Below are positions 1 to 9,674 of a stretch of 64,000 bases of DNA, piece by piece. Below the pieces are notes generated by a model. The model saw only the letters and a program-made list of their open reading frames with translations, was not told the origin of the DNA and did no database searches. The first letter of the stretch is position 1; each line of letters opens with the position of its first letter. The position numbers and the translations under genes are program-made. The stretch comes from Phycisphaera sp. (GTDB taxonomy: Bacteria > Planctomycetota > Phycisphaerae > Phycisphaerales > UBA1924), in contig JACKGZ010000005.1 in the NCBI GenBank assembly GCA_020639255.1, positions 124,001-188,000 of the forward strand. The letters are read 5' to 3'.

Positions 1-727
1 GCGCCGGGTCGAGTTCACCCGGGCTCAGGATTTGCAGGCAGGTCGTGTCGTACCCGCCGCGCCCCGTGTCGGCGAGCAACCCAAGGCCCGCCTTGTAGCC
101 CTCCTGGATCAGGAAGTCCGACAGCAGCACCACCACGCCCTTGCCCACGCGCGCGGCGGCGAACTTCCGCATCGCGCCGGCGAAGTCTTCGCCCTTAGAC
201 TGCCCCGGCCCGTCGGGCGCGAGGTCGAGGTTGTCGAGCAGGAACCGGGCCATGGGCTGAACGCCGCGCCTGCCGCGCATCGGCGCGAGCGTGCGCACGC
301 CCTCGCGCGTCGCGAACGACATGACGCTCACCCGGTTCTGACTGGCAAGCCCGAGGTACCCAAGCGCCATCGCAAGGCGGTGTGCGAAAATGAGCTTGCT
401 CGGGTTGCCCGCGTCCATCGAGGCGGAGCAGTCGATCAGGATGTGCAGGGCGAGATCCTCCTCCTCGCGGAAGAGCTTGATGAAGAGGCGGTCGAGGCGG
501 GCGTAGACGTTCCAGTCGATGTGACGCAGGTCGTCGCCCGCGACATAGGTGCGGTAGTCGTCGAACTCGACGCTCCGCCCGCGGCGTTTGGATCGGCGTT
601 CGCCGGGCAGGGCGCCTTGGAACACTTTCCGGCTGCGAACGTCCAACCGATCGAGGCGGCTCGACAGCTCCGGGCTGATGAGCTCGTCGCGGGTGCGGGG
701 GCGGGGCTGGGTGCTGCCTGCGATCAT
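1..727 (-). CDS. DUF58 domain protein, C-terminus cut off by window edge
   Basis: The reverse strand reads an open frame of 242 codons that runs off the left edge, so the C-terminus is missing. Residues near 30-60 (GERRSKRRGRSVEFDDYR and then GDDLRHIDWNVYAR) are the hallmark of DUF58 proteins. They are followed by a von Willebrand A-like stretch with a MIDAS-type DCSASMD motif. DUF58 proteins are commonly encoded with MoxR AAA ATPases and VWA proteins; none is visible here because the window ends. The ATG at 727 is the first start before the conserved part, but it has no clear ribosome binding site, so the N-terminus is uncertain. The family is sure; the biological role is not. Confidence 0.85.
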   Translation of the reverse strand, partial: MIAGSTQPRPRTRDELISPELSSRLDRLDVRSRKVFQGALPGERRSKRRGRSVEFDDYRTYVAGDDLRHIDWNVYARLDRLFIKLFREEEDLALHILIDCSASMDAGNPSKLIFAHRLAMALGYLGLASQNRVSVMSFATREGVRTLAPMRGRRGVQPMARFLLDNLDLAPDGPGQSKGEDFAGAMRKFAAARVGKGVVVLLSDFLIQEGYKAGLGLLADTGRGGYDTTCLQILSPGELDPA

Positions 728-766
728 GTGGATTCCGGGGCCGTGGGCGTGCGCGCCAGGCGCGCG

Positions 767-777
767 GTAGAGTGTAC
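767..777. promoter_or_regulatory. symmetrical bidirectional -10-like element
   Basis: GTAGAGTGTAC carries TAGAGT on the plus strand and TACACT on the minus strand, both of the TANNNT form. It lies between the divergent DUF58 gene and the secreted coiled-coil gene. The same 11 bp recur at 38567-38577 between another divergent pair. A promoter role is inferred from position and repetition. Confidence 0.4.
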
Positions 778-816
778 TCCGGCACTGGGGCTTGCTTGGG
801 GCATTGGAGCGGATCG

Positions 817-1707
817 ATGCGAGATGGGCTTGTGAGAACCGTGCGAGTCGTGCTCATGGGAGGGCTGCTGGGGGTGCTCGGGTCGGTCGCGGGCGCTGCA
901 TACGGACAGGACACCGCCACTCCTGCCAATAGCCAGGTGCAGCGTACTCCTGCGGACCTGATGCTCGAACAGATCGAACTCCAGCAGGACCGGATCGAGG
1001 CACTCGAACAGCGGGTGTCGGAGCTGACGACCGAACGGAAGAACATCGCCGGCGCTCTGCGCCAGATCGAAGGGATGATCGCGAATCTGCGCCAGGAGCT
1101 CGACTCGGGCAGTGCGCCGCATCAGATCGTCAGGCGTGCCGAGACACCGAGCGATGCGCTTGCCTCACCCGATTCACTGCTGCGTGAGCTGCGCAACCGG
1201 TACCGCGTCGAGATGGCCGGCGTCAAGCTCGACACCGACGAAGAGCGGGCCGTGTTCACGGAGCGGGCGCTCCGCTGGGTGAGGCTCACCAACCGCGATC
1301 TGCGCGGCAAACGCTCGTGGCTCGTCGAGCTGGACGACCTCGCCTCGGTCGGGCAGAACGGCTATGTCGTTCGGATGACCGTGCTCGACGAGGCATCGGG
1401 CCTTCCGATCGGTGAGGCGGTGGATATCGGGTTCCCGGCGAAGTTCCTCGAACGCTTCAACCGCGGCTCGCGCAGCGGACGCTGGGTGATCACGTCGATC
1501 GTGATCGCCAAGCCCGTGTTCAACGAGTCGCGCGTAGTGCCGGGTGTGTTCGAGTTCCCGCCGTACGTGGGCCCGATGATGGAGTTCGACTTCGAACTCG
1601 ACTGGTATGCGCTGAGCGCTTGGAAGCCCGGCGACCCGATCACGCCACCCGAGGACGATGCACCAGCCGAGGAGAACGAGCAGAATCAGCCCTCTGAGGA
1701 TGCCTGA
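817..1707 (+). CDS. secreted coiled-coil protein of unknown function
   Basis: A 296-residue protein. The ATG at 817 was chosen because GGAG sits at 806-809 and the following residues form a signal peptide (RTVRVVLMGGLLGVLGSVAG, cleavage probably after AYG near residue 29). An upstream in-frame ATG at 772 would bury the signal. Residues about 45-95 form a heptad-rich coiled coil (LEQIELQQDRIEALEQRVSE). The middle (about 120-265) looks like a compact beta-rich domain, and the last 20 residues are acidic and probably disordered. I do not recognise the family. It probably acts in the periplasm or cell envelope. Its 3' end overlaps the convergent plsC by 22 bp. Confidence 0.75.
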   Translation: MRDGLVRTVRVVLMGGLLGVLGSVAGAAYGQDTATPANSQVQRTPADLMLEQIELQQDRIEALEQRVSELTTERKNIAGALRQIEGMIANLRQELDSGSAPHQIVRRAETPSDALASPDSLLRELRNRYRVEMAGVKLDTDEERAVFTERALRWVRLTNRDLRGKRSWLVELDDLASVGQNGYVVRMTVLDEASGLPIGEAVDIGFPAKFLERFNRGSRSGRWVITSIVIAKPVFNESRVVPGVFEFPPYVGPMMEFDFELDWYALSAWKPGDPITPPEDDAPAEENEQNQPSEDA

Positions 1708-2399
1708 TCTGCGAAGGGTCGATCGCCCGGGCCCGGCGCTGGGTATGAGCCGCCGGATTTCTGCCTGAGCATCGCGCGGAGTTCGAGGCGCATGTCGTCG
1801 ATTTTGCGCTCGAGTACGGCGTTGATGTCGCCCGCCTTGAGTTCGGTCGAGTCGATCGGCTCGCCGTACATGACCATCACGCGCGTTCCGAGCCTTGGTT
1901 TGCTGCTCGTGCGGGGCCATGCGTCGTAGACACCCTCGACGGCAACCGGTATCACCGGACACTTGGCCCGCCTGATGATGAGCGCAGCCCCGTCGCGGAA
2001 TGGCTGGATCGCGCCGTCGTAGGTGCGCGAGCCTTCGGGGAAAATCAGGACCGCCTCGCCCAGTTTCAGGCGTTCGATGATGTCACGGATTGCGCGGATG
2101 TCGCCCTCGCCGTCGCGGATGGGCACGGTGTTGAGCTTCTTGATAATGCCGCCGGCGAGCTTGGAGTCGTACAGACTCGCGCGAGAGAGAAAAGTGATCA
2201 GACGCCAGTGGACCGGGCACCCGATCAGCGGTGGGTCGTAGAACGACTGATGGTTCGCCACGAGCAGGCACGCGCCCTCCGCGGGGATGCGCTCGGGAAA
2301 GATGAAGGTCGGGCGATGCGCGAGGCGGAACCAGCAGCGCAGCATCCTGCGCCACATGTGGTAGTACACCGGGTGGGCTTTGGAGGGCGTCCCGCTCAT
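1686..2399 (-). CDS. plsC: 1-acyl-sn-glycerol-3-phosphate acyltransferase
   Basis: A 237-residue acyltransferase that should acylate lysophosphatidic acid to phosphatidic acid at the inner membrane face. The catalytic HX4D motif is NHQSFYD (H50 to D55), and the glycerol-phosphate-binding FPEGSR motif is at 120-125. Both match PlsC, and the length is normal. The start overlaps the cmk stop by 4 bp (ATGA), so the two are translationally coupled. A cmk-plsC pairing is common in bacteria and supports the call. The C-terminal 25 residues are low-complexity and dispensable-looking. Confidence 0.92.
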   Translation of the reverse strand: MSGTPSKAHPVYYHMWRRMLRCWFRLAHRPTFIFPERIPAEGACLLVANHQSFYDPPLIGCPVHWRLITFLSRASLYDSKLAGGIIKKLNTVPIRDGEGDIRAIRDIIERLKLGEAVLIFPEGSRTYDGAIQPFRDGAALIIRRAKCPVIPVAVEGVYDAWPRTSSKPRLGTRVMVMYGEPIDSTELKAGDINAVLERKIDDMRLELRAMLRQKSGGSYPAPGPGDRPFADQASSEG

Positions 2400-3145
2400 G
2401 CGTTGCGATGCGCGATGCGGGCGCGGACTCGGCTTTCGAGGAAGCCCACAACCTCGTCAATGGTGAGCGGGCTTGTGTCGACCTTCTCGGCGTCATCCGG
2501 GCAGATGAGCGGGCCGTCCTTGCGGGTCGAGTCGCGAGAGTCGCGGAGGAGGATGTCGTGGAGGAGTTCGTCCTCGGGCGGGGGCTCGTTGCCGGTGAGG
2601 CGGATCTGCTCGGCGCGACGCGCGGCTCTGACGGCCGGGTCGGCGTCGAGATAGAACTTCACCTCGGCATCGGGGAACACGACCGAGCCCTGATCGCGAC
2701 CCTCCGTCACGAGCCGCGGGTGCTGCTGACCGATCAGTCGCTGCTTGCGGACCATGTGCTCGCGGAGCCGGCCGATGGCGGCGATCTGTGAAACAATCTT
2801 CGTGACATCCAGATCGCGGATGCGCTGGTTGTAGGGCGACAGCCAGGCGAGGATCGTCGGTGGATCCTGCGTCCAATCGAAGTGCAGGTCGGCCTCGATC
2901 ACCGTCGCAAGAATCGTCTCGGTATCGGCGAGGTCGATTTCTTTATCGATCGTGATCGCCGCGGCAGCCCGGTACATCGCACCGGTGTCGAGGAAGTCGA
3001 GCCCGAGCTTGGCGGCGAGCAATCGGGCGACGGTCGACTTGCCCGTGCCCGCGGGGCCATCGAGTGTGACGATGAGGTCGCACTCGATCGGCTGACCGGT
3101 CGGCGTGCTCCGTGTGCTCTTCTGGTCGTGGGTCAAGGTGCTCAC
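2396..3145 (-). CDS. cmk: cytidylate kinase
   Basis: A 249-residue nucleoside monophosphate kinase that phosphorylates CMP and dCMP in pyrimidine nucleotide synthesis. The P-loop DGPAGTGKS lies at 29-37, followed by LDTGAMYRA, which is diagnostic for Cmk. A later VTEGRDQGSVVFPDAEVKFYL segment also fits, although the usual GRDIGT is GRDQGS here. The start is GTG at 3145, giving about 20 extra residues ahead of the first strand. The gene overlaps plsC by 4 bp and lies 59 bp downstream of the TIM-barrel gene, in the same direction. Confidence 0.95.
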   Translation of the reverse strand: MSTLTHDQKSTRSTPTGQPIECDLIVTLDGPAGTGKSTVARLLAAKLGLDFLDTGAMYRAAAAITIDKEIDLADTETILATVIEADLHFDWTQDPPTILAWLSPYNQRIRDLDVTKIVSQIAAIGRLREHMVRKQRLIGQQHPRLVTEGRDQGSVVFPDAEVKFYLDADPAVRAARRAEQIRLTGNEPPPEDELLHDILLRDSRDSTRKDGPLICPDDAEKVDTSPLTIDEVVGFLESRVRARIAHRNA

Positions 3146-3204
3146 GCGTCTTATGCCCCGTGCAGGACTCGTCCCATACTCCGGCCCCAGCTTACCTCAA
3201 ACGC

Positions 3205-4212
3205 TTACTTCTTGGCAGTCGCCACACCGATCGCGTGCTCCAGGGCCCACCTCGAGAGATCAGCACCCCGTGAGGGGTCGCCCTTGCCGGTGTAGCGGAC
3301 CGCGACCGTGCCGTCGAAGCCGACCGCGGCGATGGTGCTCACGAGCGGGAGCAGGTCGTACGGGCTGTGCGTCGGCGGAGCAGGCTCGTCATCAACATCG
3401 AGGTCATCGGCGCCCAACACCGCTGAGAGGAGGCCTTCGAGGCCGCGGGGGCCGTCGTCTTCCTCGAGGTCTTCGTCGGATTCCTCGTCGAGGCTTTCCG
3501 GCTCGATCTCCTCGGGCTCTTCTTCCTCGACCTTCTTCTTGCGAGGCTTGGGCGGCTCGTCCTCTGCCAATTCCGGCTCGGTGAGCTCGACGGTCGTCGC
3601 GCAGATGACCGGGGCGTATGGCACGAGCTTGCGGAGGTAGGCCTCTGGGTCGCCCGAATCGACAGCGACCTTGAAATCGGGGAACGTGCCGACGCGGAAG
3701 CCACCGATCTTTTTGATGAGTTCGGTGACACGCTCGGGCTTCTCGGTGAGCCCGACGCGGGGCGAGATCAGCACGTTCATGTCGAGCTTGTCAGCGGTAT
3801 CGACGATCTGGCGGAAGCGGTCGACGGTGAAATCGAGGAAGTCCTCGGTGTCGTCGCTTTTGACGGAAACCGCGATCGCGTTGCACCCCAGGATGCTGGC
3901 GGCCTTGATCACACGGCGGATGCGTTCCACGCCGGCGCCGCCAACCTTGTCGCTTTCGTGCCCGAGTTCGAGCGGCTCGGGCTCGATGAGCAGGAGGCAC
4001 GAGCACCGCTCCTTGTCGGCCCTCTCGCGGAGACGCTCGAGCGAGCTCGGAGTCGCACCGGCGAGGAGGTCGGTGGTGATGTTGAGCCCGAACATGTCCA
4101 GAGTCTGGCGCGCGTAGGCGGGCAGGTCCGCCAGCGCCAGCTTCGGATCGGCACCCTTGCGGGCGGGCCTGAGCATCGAAGCAACGGAATCGGTGTGCAG
4201 TGTGAGCAGCAT
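3205..4212 (-). CDS. xylose-isomerase-like TIM-barrel protein with acidic insert
   Basis: The protein resembles the sugar phosphate isomerase/epimerase (AP endonuclease 2-like) barrel. Alternating strands such as CSCLLLIEPEP, CNAIAVSVK, MNVLISPRVG and FDGTVAVRYTGKGD are visible. About 70 residues near 211-284 interrupt the barrel before its last strand: a lysine patch (PKPRKKK) and then a long Glu/Asp-rich run. The substrate is unknown and metal ligands are not obvious, so an enzymatic role is unproven. The ATG at 4212 is preferred over a GTG at 4218 because TACGCT, a -10-like hexamer, ends only 3 nt before the GTG and 9 nt before the ATG. It is the first gene of a likely run with cmk and plsC. 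Confidence 0.7.
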   Translation of the reverse strand: MLLTLHTDSVASMLRPARKGADPKLALADLPAYARQTLDMFGLNITTDLLAGATPSSLERLRERADKERCSCLLLIEPEPLELGHESDKVGGAGVERIRRVIKAASILGCNAIAVSVKSDDTEDFLDFTVDRFRQIVDTADKLDMNVLISPRVGLTEKPERVTELIKKIGGFRVGTFPDFKVAVDSGDPEAYLRKLVPYAPVICATTVELTEPELAEDEPPKPRKKKVEEEEPEEIEPESLDEESDEDLEEDDGPRGLEGLLSAVLGADDLDVDDEPAPPTHSPYDLLPLVSTIAAVGFDGTVAVRYTGKGDPSRGADLSRWALEHAIGVATAKK

Positions 4213-4221
4213 CGGCACCGC

Positions 4222-4227
4222 AGCGTA
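4222..4227 (-). promoter_or_regulatory. TACGCT -10-like element before TIM-barrel gene
   Basis: On the minus strand TACGCT lies 9 nt before the ATG at 4212, with no Shine-Dalgarno between. The same hexamer precedes uvrD. It is a candidate for a leaderless or nearly leaderless transcript. Confidence 0.4.
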
Positions 4228-4283
4228 TGACCCCGGTCGGGGTCGGGCCAGCCGGGGCGAGGCATGACGCGGAAGAGACTGCT

Positions 4284-4310
4284 CGCTAGGATGGGCCCGC
4301 TAGGATGGCC
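4284..4310 (+). repeat. tandem direct repeat with TAGGAT boxes upstream of gcvH
   Basis: CGCTAGGATGG(G)CC occurs twice in direct succession (4284-4297 and 4298-4310). Each copy carries TAGGAT, the hexamer seen just before uvrA. It ends about 50 nt before the gcvH start, so it may be a doubled promoter element. Confidence 0.5.
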
Positions 4311-4362
4311 CGAGCCGACGCGAAGGCAGCCCAATGGCCGATTATCATCTGGAGCCACGCCG

Positions 4363-4743
4363 ATGTCCGTTCCCACCGATCGTCGATACGCCGAGACGCA
4401 TGAGTGGCACAAGCCCGAGGGCGATCTGATCGTCATCGGCCTCACTCAGTTCGCTGTGGACCAACTGACGGACATCACGTTCGTCGAGATGAAGGAAGCC
4501 GGCACGGACTTTGGCGCGGGCGATGAGATCGGTGAGGTTGAGTCTGTGAAGACCTCCAGCGGCATCTACGCCGGCGTCGCGGGCGAGATCGTCGAGGTCA
4601 ACGATTCGCTCGGCGACGACCCGAGCCTGCTCAACTCCGACCCCTTCGGCGAGGGCTGGCTCGTCAAGGTCAGGCCCTCGGCCTCGGCCGACCTTGCGGC
4701 CCTCATGGATGCGCAGACCTACGAAGCCAAGAACCCGAGCTAA
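4363..4743 (+). CDS. gcvH: glycine cleavage system H protein
   Basis: A 126-residue lipoyl carrier that shuttles the methylamine group from glycine between the P, T and L proteins. The ATG at 4363 is chosen because GGAG lies at 4351-4354 and the protein then opens with the typical RRYAETHEW of the family. The lipoylation site is K63 in GEVESVKTSSG. The C-terminal ENPS-like turn and total length agree with GcvH. No gcvT or gcvP lies in the window, so the system must be completed elsewhere. It is followed 39 nt later by an ABC transporter that is probably functionally unrelated. Confidence 0.95.
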   Translation: MSVPTDRRYAETHEWHKPEGDLIVIGLTQFAVDQLTDITFVEMKEAGTDFGAGDEIGEVESVKTSSGIYAGVAGEIVEVNDSLGDDPSLLNSDPFGEGWLVKVRPSASADLAALMDAQTYEAKNPS

Positions 4744-4782
4744 TCACATGAAACTGATCCGGCTGCAGAGCGAACAACGGGC

Positions 4783-5517
<735 letters not shown>

Positions 5518-8205
5518 GCGGACGGCGCTGCTCGTCGCCGCCGTCGCGTTGTCGGCACTGCTCATCGCGGCGGTGTCGACGGCGATGGTGTCGATCCAGG
5601 GATCGCTCACCGAGCGCATCGCCTCGACAATCGGACGCTCGGATGTGATCCTGAAAGCGGGAGGCAGCGGGCAAACCATCGACGAGTCGTGGATCGAGCG
5701 GGCCGAGAGTTGGCCGGGCGTGGCGCAGGTCGCCGGGCGTGTGGAATCGACGCTTGCGCTGCGGGCGAGCGTCGAGCTGTACAGGCCCGAATACAAAGAC
5801 AGCGCGACATACCGCCTCATCCGTACGCAGACGCTTGTGAGCGCGATGGGCAACGGCTTCGATGTAGCTCAGCTCGATCAAATCCGCCCTATCCCAGTCG
5901 TCAAGGGGCGTCTGCCGAGGGCCGAGGACGAGATCGCGATCGATACACTGCTCGCCGAGCGTCTGGCTGGGAGAGTTGGCGAATCGGGTGCGCTCGGCGG
6001 CGCGATCGCCATGCGCGATGTGCTTCTTAACCAGAACCAGCCGCTCGACGCGGAAGCAAAGGACAAGGGCGAGGCAGAGAGGTTCAACGAGCGTGTCACG
6101 GTTGGTGTCGGCGATTCGATCGAGCAGGTGACGGGGCTGTTCCGGCGGAGCAACGCGGTGCTCAAGGTTGTGGGCATCGTCGAGCCGCCGCCCTTGGGCG
6201 GCAGGCCCCAGGCGTACATGACGCGCCAAGGGCTTGCGGCGATCACGAACCAGACCGGCCGCGTGTCGGCGGTCGAGATCCTGCTCGCCGACGGTGTCGA
6301 CGCCGAGTCGTTCGCCGCGGCGCGCAAGGCCGAGCTGAGCGAGAGCGACCGCGTCATCATCCAGACGACGGCCAAAATTACATCGGGTCTCAGCAAGAAC
6401 ATACGTTCGAGCCGGATCGGGATGATCCTGGCGTCGGCGATCTCGTTTCTGTCGGCCTCGTTCATCATCATGACGGGACTGACGGTCGATGTCGCCGAGC
6501 GTCAGCGTGAGCTGGCGGTCCTGCGCTGCATCGGCGGCAAACGGAATCAGCTGGCGGCGAGTCAGTTGATCTCGGGGCTCGTCATCGGCGGGCTGGGCGC
6601 GCTTCTTGGGACGCCGACGGGCATCGCGCTCTGTGGCGTGCTGATGTACATCCTGCGCGATCAGCTCCGCGCGGGACTCGTCGTCAGCTGGTGGCCCGCG
6701 GTGCTCGCGGGGACGGGCGCAATCGTCGCGGGACTGATCGGCGCACTCTGGCCCGCGTGGAAGGCGGCGAGCACGAGCCCGCTCCGGGCGCTCAGCCCGC
6801 GCGCTTCGGCGACAAGACGCCGATCGGTCGTGCTTGTGGGCATCATCGGGCTCATCGGAATCGCTGTTCAGACGCTGACGGTGACAATCCCGAGCGACGG
6901 GGATGTCGCGTTCTACAGCTACATACTGATTGGCTTGCCGGCGATGTTTGTGGGCTATTTCCTGGTCGGCGTGCCGGGTGTCCTGATTGTGGCACGGCTG
7001 TTCGGGCCGGCGATCTCGAAGCTGCTGGCGCTCCCGCCGATGATGCTCCGGCGCACGATCGAGCAGACTCCCTACCGCTTCGGGTTCACTGCCGGCGCGA
7101 TGATGGGCGGTCTGGCGCTCATGATCTCGATCTGGACGCAGGGCGGCTCGGTCATGCGCGATTGGCTCGGGAACCTCAAGTTCCCGGATGCGTTCGTGAG
7201 CGGGCTCGCGCTCTCGCCAGAGGCGCAGGACAAGCTCGACGCGCTCCCGTTCGTGACTGGCACATGCGCGATCACGCTGCACCCGGTCGAGACCGACGCG
7301 TTCGGAGTGAAGGGACTGACGACGTACAAGTCATCGTTCATCGCCTTCGAGCCGGAGGTGTTCTTCGAGCTTGCGGAGCTGAAGTTCGTTGAGGGTGACG
7401 AAGAGACCGCCAAGGCGAGGCTCATCGAGGGCGGGGCGATCCTTGTGGCGCGCGAATTCCAGGTTGCCCAGGGGCTCGGTGTGGGCGATACGTTCGTGTG
7501 CCGCGACCAGGGCAAGGAGTTTCCCTTCGAGATCGTTGGTGTTGTGACCAGCCCGGGGCTCGACATCGTCAGCAAGTTCTTCAACATCGGCGAGGAGTAC
7601 GCCCAGCAGGCGATCCACGCGGTGTTCGGATCACGCCGGGACATGATCGAAAAATTCGGCAACGAATCGATCAACCTCATCCAGATCGAGCTGAGGAAAG
7701 ACTTCGATGACGCCGAGGCGATCGAAGTTATCAGGCGGGAGCTGTTCCCGTTCGGCATCATGGACGCCGGCAGCGGGCGGGCGATCAAGGAGCAGCTGCG
7801 CTATGTGCTTGGCGGAGCGATCGGGGCGTCGTCGATCGTCGGCTTGTGCGCGATGATCGTGGCCTGTTTCGGTGTGGCGAACCTGATCGCTGCGGGCATC
7901 GAGGCACGGCGGTTCGAGCTGGGTGTGCTGCGGAGCATCGGGGCGCAGAAGTCGGTGCTGCTACGCATGGTCATAGGCGAGGCACTGATTATCGCAGCGG
8001 TTGCCTGCGTGCTCGGGTCGCTCATGGGTTTCCAGGGCGCGTGGGCCGGGCGCGAGATGAACCGGATGATCATCGGTCTCGAGATGAAGCCTTACTTCCC
8101 ACGCTTCGGCGTGATGCTCGGTTGGATTCTTGTCACGATCATCACGATCGCGGCAGCGCTGCCGGCGGGCTACCTCGTCATGCGGACGAGCCCGCGGGCG
8201 CTCCT

Positions 8206-8808
8206 TCAGGCCAAGGGCTGATCGTCGACCTTATAGGTCGCGCGTTCCTGTCGGAGCGCCTTGACGACGAGCAGCCCGACGCCGGCCATGAAGAGGACCA
8301 GACCGCCGATCAGGCCAAACTGCCAGTACGGAAGAATGGCGTTGGCACGCTCGGCGATGCTCGGTGCGACGCGGTAGACCTGATCGTGCGGAAACGAGCC
8401 AGAGACTTTGAGCGTGATCCGGCCATGGACCGGCGGTGTGAACACGCAGATCGCCCTTCGCTTGCGCTCGAACCCCGGCATCACGGTCTGCTGGACCAAC
8501 CAGCTATGAGACCGAGTTTCGATGGTCTCGCCCGACTGCCGATCGATGACCTCGATGACCTGATCCTGCGGCGGCTCGATGAGCGGGCGGTTGGTGGTAA
8601 TGTGCGTACCGGCGAGTTCGCGCCAGATGACCATGTCCTGGTCTGTCTCGTCGAGATCGATGTCGATCGTGCAGGGCACCGTGACACCGATGCCGGACGC
8701 CATGAAATTCGTCCACGTCCACCAGCCGCCGATGACGGTGCCAAGACACACGACCGCCCCGATCAGAATGAGCCCGAGGGCGATCAGCGTGCTGCGCCTG
8801 ATTCTCAT
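8206..8808 (-). CDS. two-span membrane protein of unknown function
   Basis: A 200-residue protein with an N-terminal membrane span (about 8-30) and a second near the C-terminus (about 165-187). Between them lies a roughly 130-residue, probably extracytoplasmic, beta-rich domain. No catalytic motif is recognisable. It follows the arsR-SRPBCC gene by 36 bp in the same direction. It may also have its own start signal, because TACCAT lies 6 nt before its ATG. Its end overlaps the end of the convergent ABC permease by 16 bp. Confidence 0.65.
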   Translation of the reverse strand: MRIRRSTLIALGLILIGAVVCLGTVIGGWWTWTNFMASGIGVTVPCTIDIDLDETDQDMVIWRELAGTHITTNRPLIEPPQDQVIEVIDRQSGETIETRSHSWLVQQTVMPGFERKRRAICVFTPPVHGRITLKVSGSFPHDQVYRVAPSIAERANAILPYWQFGLIGGLVLFMAGVGLLVVKALRQERATYKVDDQPLA

Positions 8809-8814
8809 GGTGTG

Positions 8815-8820
8815 ATGGTA
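8815..8820 (-). promoter_or_regulatory. TACCAT -10-like element before the two-span protein gene
   Basis: TACCAT on the minus strand ends 6 nt before the start codon at 8808, with no Shine-Dalgarno sequence in between. This fits the leaderless pattern seen elsewhere in the window. Confidence 0.35.
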
Positions 8821-8844
8821 CCGAATCGGTGTGAGGCCGTGGGA

Positions 8845-9636
8845 TCAGGCCTCGACGAGCTGCTTGAGCTTCTGGAGGCCGTCCTGCCAGCCTTCCTCGA
8901 ACTCGGACGGCATCTCGTCGTAGAACTCGCCCGCCATGCGGTGCGAGATGTGAACGCGCGTGCCCGCGCCGTCCTCGTGGAACTCGATCGTGACGTTGGC
9001 GATGAAGGCCTGCGGCATGGTGAAGTCGCCCTTGAGGCGCATCTTCTTGCCCGGTTGGATCATGTTGACCGTGGCCATCATGTTCTCTTTGCCGTTCTGG
9101 TCCTTGACGTACACCCGACCGCCGAGCTTGGCCTCGAAGTGCGCCGGGCGCGTCTTCTTCGATTCCTCGCTCTCGTAGAACCACTCGGCGAAGTCTTCGG
9201 TGAAGGCGGTGTAGACCGTGCCGGGCTTGGCGTTGATGCTGATCTCGGTCTCGACGTGCGCGACGCGGGCGGGGGCTTCGGTGAGTTTGACGGACATGGC
9301 TTGTTCCTTTCGTTCGGCGAGCCTTTTCAGCGAGAGCAGCGAGCCCGCCCAGGTGTCTTCGTACTTGCTGACCCACCGCTCGTAAACCTGCCGCAGCGGG
9401 ACGGCGTTCAGGTGGTTGAACCGCTGCCTTCCCTGGCGTGAAACCGTGAGCAACCCCGCCTCTTCGAGTACGCCCAGGTGCTTCATCACGCCGAAGCGGG
9501 TGAGCGCCGGGACGGCCTCGACAAGCTGACCCGTGGTCTTTGGGCCTGTGCGGAGCAGGTCGAGCAGACCGCGCCGCGTGGGGTCCGCCAGCGCGCGCCA
9601 AACCTGATCCAGCGGGTTGGACTGAGCATCATCCAT
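8845..9636 (-). CDS. ArsR-family regulator fused to SRPBCC (AHSA1-like) domain
   Basis: A 263-residue fusion. Residues 1-95 are an ArsR-type winged helix (RALADPTRRGLLDLLRTGPK, recognition helix region RFGVMKHLGVLEEAGLL). No metal-binding cysteines are seen, as in the SdpR-like branch. Residues about 120-263 are an SRPBCC/AHSA1 lipid-pocket domain (ISINAKPGTVYTAFT, then EGWQDGLQKLKQL at the end). Elsewhere these two are usually adjacent separate genes. Here they share one frame, yet AAAGGAA at 9304-9310 lies 6 nt before Met114 (9297), so a free SRPBCC protein could also be made. It follows the DinB-like gene by 38 bp and is the likely ligand of the palindrome at 10226-10249. Confidence 0.88.
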   Translation of the reverse strand: MDDAQSNPLDQVWRALADPTRRGLLDLLRTGPKTTGQLVEAVPALTRFGVMKHLGVLEEAGLLTVSRQGRQRFNHLNAVPLRQVYERWVSKYEDTWAGSLLSLKRLAERKEQAMSVKLTEAPARVAHVETEISINAKPGTVYTAFTEDFAEWFYESEESKKTRPAHFEAKLGGRVYVKDQNGKENMMATVNMIQPGKKMRLKGDFTMPQAFIANVTIEFHEDGAGTRVHISHRMAGEFYDEMPSEFEEGWQDGLQKLKQLVEA

Positions 9637-9674
9637 GATTCAATCAGGCGGACAGACCGCTCCGAGCGATCGGG

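Noticed and set aside
3173..3186. CATACTCCGGCCCC resembling the sequence at the APC transporter promoter
   Set aside because: It is on the plus strand, but both neighbouring genes point left, so no gene would use it.
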